From CBDCZI01 sp965224495 (GTDB lineage Bacteria > Bacteroidota > Bacteroidia > Cytophagales > JAAEPT01): a stretch of DNA of 64,000 nt. Positions 62,316-64,000 of the stretch are shown one piece after another. Numbering within the stretch: the first letter of the stretch is position 1; each line of letters opens with the position of its first letter. The stretch spans positions 356,666 to 420,665 of the forward strand of contig CBDCZI010000025.1 in assembly GCA_965224495.1 (NCBI GenBank), given 5' to 3'. The notes under the pieces are model-generated. The model searched no databases. It saw nothing but the letters and a program-made list of their open reading frames with translations, and was not told where the DNA came from. Position numbers and translations under genes: made by a program.

Positions 62316-62588
62316 ATGGAGTTAATTAGAAATGAAACAGTAGATGAATCAACTTATTGGTGTCATTACGATAATGGAACAATAGGTTTGGTGATGTTTC
62401 CAAATGAGGAAATATGTGTTCCGATTGAGTATTATATAGGCTTAAATGAATTTAATTCTACTTTTCACACGATTTTTTCTGAGAAAGAATTCATAGAAAG
62501 CGTACAACAGTTGGGGATTAATGAATTTTTAAATATTGTAGATGCACTTATTCAATATTCTACCACTCCCGCTCGCGCTCGTTTGTAA
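62316..62588 (+). CDS. Small acidic protein with a repeat-derived end
   Basis: A 90-residue reading from an ATG, acidic and without membrane segments (MELIRNETVDESTYWCHYDN, later FSEKEFIESVQQLGINEFLN). The last nine residues, STTPARARL, come from a REP-like unit (from 62568) that supplies the stop inside its hairpin. The natural C-terminus is therefore unknown. By position and acidity it could be an orphan immunity protein, which is inference only. Confidence 0.45.
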   Translation: MELIRNETVDESTYWCHYDNGTIGLVMFPNEEICVPIEYYIGLNEFNSTFHTIFSEKEFIESVQQLGINEFLNIVDALIQYSTTPARARL

Positions 62589-62620
62589 CGAGTGCAATGT
62601 GACTAATAACGAAGAATTCA
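62568..62620 (+). repeat. REP-like unit 1, type A
   Basis: CCCGCTC, then a 9-pair hairpin at 62575-62595 (core CTCGTT-TGT-AACGAG), then CAATGTGA and AACGAAGAATT. The opening GC block and tail are shared with the other units. Confidence 0.8.
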
Positions 62621-62769
62621 AGCACCCAGCTAATGGGAAATATGGAACTTATGCCCAAACAGCTAGCCAACAGTCATTAACTAATGGGCGAACTTTCTTT
62701 AGTCTTAAAACAGCTAATGGAATTTCAGTAGGTTTTAGTCTGTCAGGAGGAGCGAACTCTGGTTGGTCT
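62621..62769 (+). other. Coding-like fragment between repeat units
   Basis: The frame that passes through units 1 and 2 reads NGKYGTYAQTASQQSLTNGR and FSLSGGANSGW between them, which looks like protein-coding DNA but belongs to no family I recognise. It may be a piece of the Rhs locus. Confidence 0.3.
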
Positions 62770-62806
62770 CCCGCTCGCGCTCGGTGTGCCGTGAATGCAA
62801 TGAACG
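62770..62806 (+). repeat. REP-like unit 2, diverged
   Basis: Shares CCCGCTCGCGCTCG with units 1 and 4; the hairpin core is CGG-TGTG-CCG and the following AATGCAATG is similar. The tail is lost. Confidence 0.6.
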
Positions 62807-62849
62807 GCTCAGATTGATTTTGTATTTCAATCAGAAAAATTATTGCAAT

Positions 62850-62905
62850 GCTGTATTTGAGATGGTAGTAGGTCTACCGAAGGCGACTTACAGGAGTAGC
62901 CTTCA
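62850..62905 (+). repeat. Two further hairpins, a different repeat class
   Basis: GGTAG/CTACC and GAAGGC/GCCTTC arms form two hairpins just before unit 3. I see only one copy in this window. Confidence 0.35.
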
Positions 62906-62910
62906 AACCA

Positions 62911-62995
62911 CCCGCTGTTCCGCGTATAAAAAATGATGGCTAGAGCGCATTTGCAATGCGTTCAATGTGAGTAAATAACGAAGAACTGAAAGGTC
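62911..62995 (+). repeat. REP-like unit 3, type B
   Basis: CCCGCT, then GCGTATAAAAAATGATGGC, then a 9-pair hairpin at 62943-62963 (core CGCATT-TGC-AATGCG), CAATGTGA and AACGAAGAACTGAAAGG. Confidence 0.8.
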
Positions 62996-63032
62996 AAGGT
63001 AGAAAATACCAATACGTACCAACCACCGCACA

Positions 63033-63043
63033 CCCCCCCCCCC
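63033..63043 (+). repeat. Run of eleven C
   Basis: A homopolymer of C directly joined to the CCCGCT opening of unit 4. Confidence 0.9.
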
Positions 63044-63100
63044 GCTCGCGCTCGTTTACAACGAGTGCAATGTGATAAACAACGAAGAATTGAAAGGCAC
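63041..63100 (+). repeat. REP-like unit 4, type A
   Basis: Hairpin at 63048-63068 (core CTCGTT-TAC-AACGAG), then CAATGTGATAAACAACGAAG and TTGAAAGGCAC tail. Confidence 0.8.
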
Positions 63101-63164
63101 AAAGCAAACAGACAACCTTTTCAAATACAAGAGAATATAAAGAATAGTAAAGTTTGGTTATTTT

Positions 63165-63232
63165 CCCGCTCGAGCGCGTATAAAAAATGATGGCTAGAGC
63201 GCATTTGCAATGCGTTCAATGTGAGTAAGGAT
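63165..63232 (+). repeat. REP-like unit 5, type B
   Basis: CCCGCTCGAGCGCGTA, then the same AAAAAATGATGGCTAGAG block as unit 3 and hairpin at 63197-63217. The AACGAAGAA tail is missing. Confidence 0.8.
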
Positions 63233-63314
63233 AAGTCTTGTTTAAATAGTGATAAGTTTGCCTAAAGATTAGTATATTGATATAATTACGGTACAGTTTT
63301 CAAGCAAGAATTTT

Positions 63315-63490
63315 ATGTCGGAGAAATACAAGATGGATAATCCAGATGGAATGTACTTTTTAACGATGACAATAGTTCATTGGATAGACCTATTCACAAG
63401 ACCAGAACTGAGCGATGTAATAGTGGAATCAATCAAACATTGTCAAAGAGAAAAAGGATTACTTGTGTATGCATGGTGTATCATGCCAAG
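63315..63490 (+). pseudogene. RAYT (REP-associated tyrosine transposase) N-terminus, interrupted
   Basis: The first 58 or so codons read MSEKYKMDNPDGMYFLTMTI, then IDLFTRPELSDVIVESIKHC and LVYAWCIMPS. This is the N-terminal part of IS200/IS605-like RAYT proteins. In intact members, MPS is followed by the H-U-H motif (HLHxxV); here REP-like unit 6 begins exactly at that point (63491), so the catalytic His pair and Tyr are lost. No continuation is found in the window. Confidence 0.8.
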
Positions 63491-63577
63491 CCCGCTCGCG
63501 GCGCGTATAAAAAATGATGGCTAGAGCGCATTTGCAATGCGTTCAATGTGTCTAAACAACGAAGAGCTGAAAGGCAC
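63491..63577 (+). repeat. REP-like unit 6, type B, inside the RAYT gene
   Basis: CCCGCTCGCGGCGCGTAT, the AATGATGGCTAGAG block, hairpin at 63524-63544, then CAATGTG and AACGAAGAGCTGAAAGG. Confidence 0.85.
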
Positions 63578-63635
63578 AAAAGCAGTAATGTCGTTTAATA
63601 GATGAACGGACTAGCTTTGGGTAAACAAACATTAC

Positions 63636-64000
63636 TTAACCGTTACCTTTTAAAGAACAACGTAATCGTGTTATATTACACTCGTTGTAAACGAGCGCTA
63701 GCGGGGTAAATTTGCAGTAAGTAATTAATGGGTTTTCAGAACGGTATTGGTTTGTTCTGTCTTTAACTTTTTCAAATTTATCAAGTAATGAGTTGGTCGT
63801 ATTTTGTAATTTAGATTTAAAAAAAGAAGTCCATCCTAATAAATAACCCTTTAAGCCCATTGCTTGTTTAGCCCATTTATACAAATCAAAAGTATCGGTA
63901 TGTTTAATTATTAAACCATTTTTGAATTCAAACTGAGCAGTGATTTCGTTATGAACCTTTTTACCTGTTTGACTGAAAGTGTAATAAGCATCCCATTTGG
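63636..64000 (-). CDS. NTF2/SnoaL-like protein, 5' end outside window, 3' end replaced by a repeat
   Basis: The minus-strand frame is open to the window edge and reads WDAYYTFSQTGKKVHNEITA, FEFKNGLIIKHTDTFDLYKW and GYLLGWTSFFKSKLQNTTNS, the pattern of the C-terminal half of nuclear-transport-factor-2-like (SnoaL-type) proteins. These are small cone-shaped domains, often with isomerase-like or unknown function. After KFEKVKDRTNQYRSENP the reading enters REP-like unit 7 (TPLALVYNECNIT) and stops at 63636, so the natural C-terminus has been lost or extended. The start lies beyond the window. Confidence 0.65.
   Translation of the reverse strand, partial: KWDAYYTFSQTGKKVHNEITAQFEFKNGLIIKHTDTFDLYKWAKQAMGLKGYLLGWTSFFKSKLQNTTNSLLDKFEKVKDRTNQYRSENPLITYCKFTPLALVYNECNITRLRCSLKGNG
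63648..63706 (-). repeat. REP-like unit 7, type A, opposite orientation
   Basis: On the minus strand from 63706: CCCCGCTAGCGCTCG, hairpin core CTCGTT-TAC-AACGAG (63695-63681), GTGTAAT, then a diverged tail. Confidence 0.75.

Noticed and set aside
62542..62817. 91-codon ORF running through two REP-like units
   Set aside because: Its first and last parts are repeat sequence (LPLALVCNECNVTNNEE, SPARARCAVN); only the middle may be old coding DNA, so it is not called as a gene.
62568..63706. CRISPR array
   Set aside because: Units are irregularly spaced, in both orientations, of two subtypes, and internal hairpins dominate; there are no uniform spacers or cas genes.

Overview
The window comes from a low-GC member of the Bacteroidota, most likely class Flavobacteriia. 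The signs are TAnnTTTG-type -7 promoter elements, the near absence of Shine-Dalgarno sequences, type IX secretion (T9SS) components, the gene orders rpoC-DUF3467 and rplQ-carA-eno, and protein sequences typical of Flavobacteriaceae. I cannot name a genus from the sequence alone.

Layout. 1-21070 is a continuous plus-strand block of information-processing genes: the 3' part of rpoC, DUF3467, rpsL-rpsG-fusA-rpsJ, then rplC to rplQ including secY, infA, rpmJ and rpoA, ending at a strong terminator. carA and eno follow (21090-23485). 23558-25603 is accessory DNA: an IS3-family element with an expected -1 frameshift and clear ends, plus a decayed transposase fragment. 25624-31548 is mostly minus strand: an isolated nqrF, a radical SAM/SPASM protein, an internally deleted ISAon1-like element, topoisomerase IV parE and a Rof-like regulator. 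31695-39089 is plus strand: a DEAD-box-like protein with degenerate motifs, an M16 peptidase, an O-methyltransferase, a lytic transglycosylase with LysM repeats, and a SulP transporter fused to a T9SS type-B (CHU_C) domain. 39174-43792 holds a HAD hydrolase, a CAU(Ile2/Met) tRNA, xth, an uncharacterised protein, miaA and a ferredoxin reductase. 43885-56547 carries an FtsX-like permease, an esterase, a PorU2-like sortase, lipoproteins, an OmpH/Skp chaperone, ilvB, DUF5606, a TonB-like protein and engB. 56633-60716 holds two tandem PorE-like OmpA proteins.

The last 3.3 kb (60717-64000) is accessory and decayed: an Rhs-core fragment, a candidate Rhs C-terminal toxin module and a small membrane protein (possible immunity partner), all out of frame by single-base insertions; a small acidic ORF; and seven REP-like hairpin repeats. 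One of these repeats interrupts a RAYT-type transposase gene immediately before its expected HUH motif.

The points most worth checking are the SulP-STAS-CHU_C fusion, the miaA gene whose only full-length reading begins with an AUU codon overlapping the upstream stop, the covarying hairpin repeats with the broken RAYT gene, and the run of four +1 shifts through the Rhs cassette.
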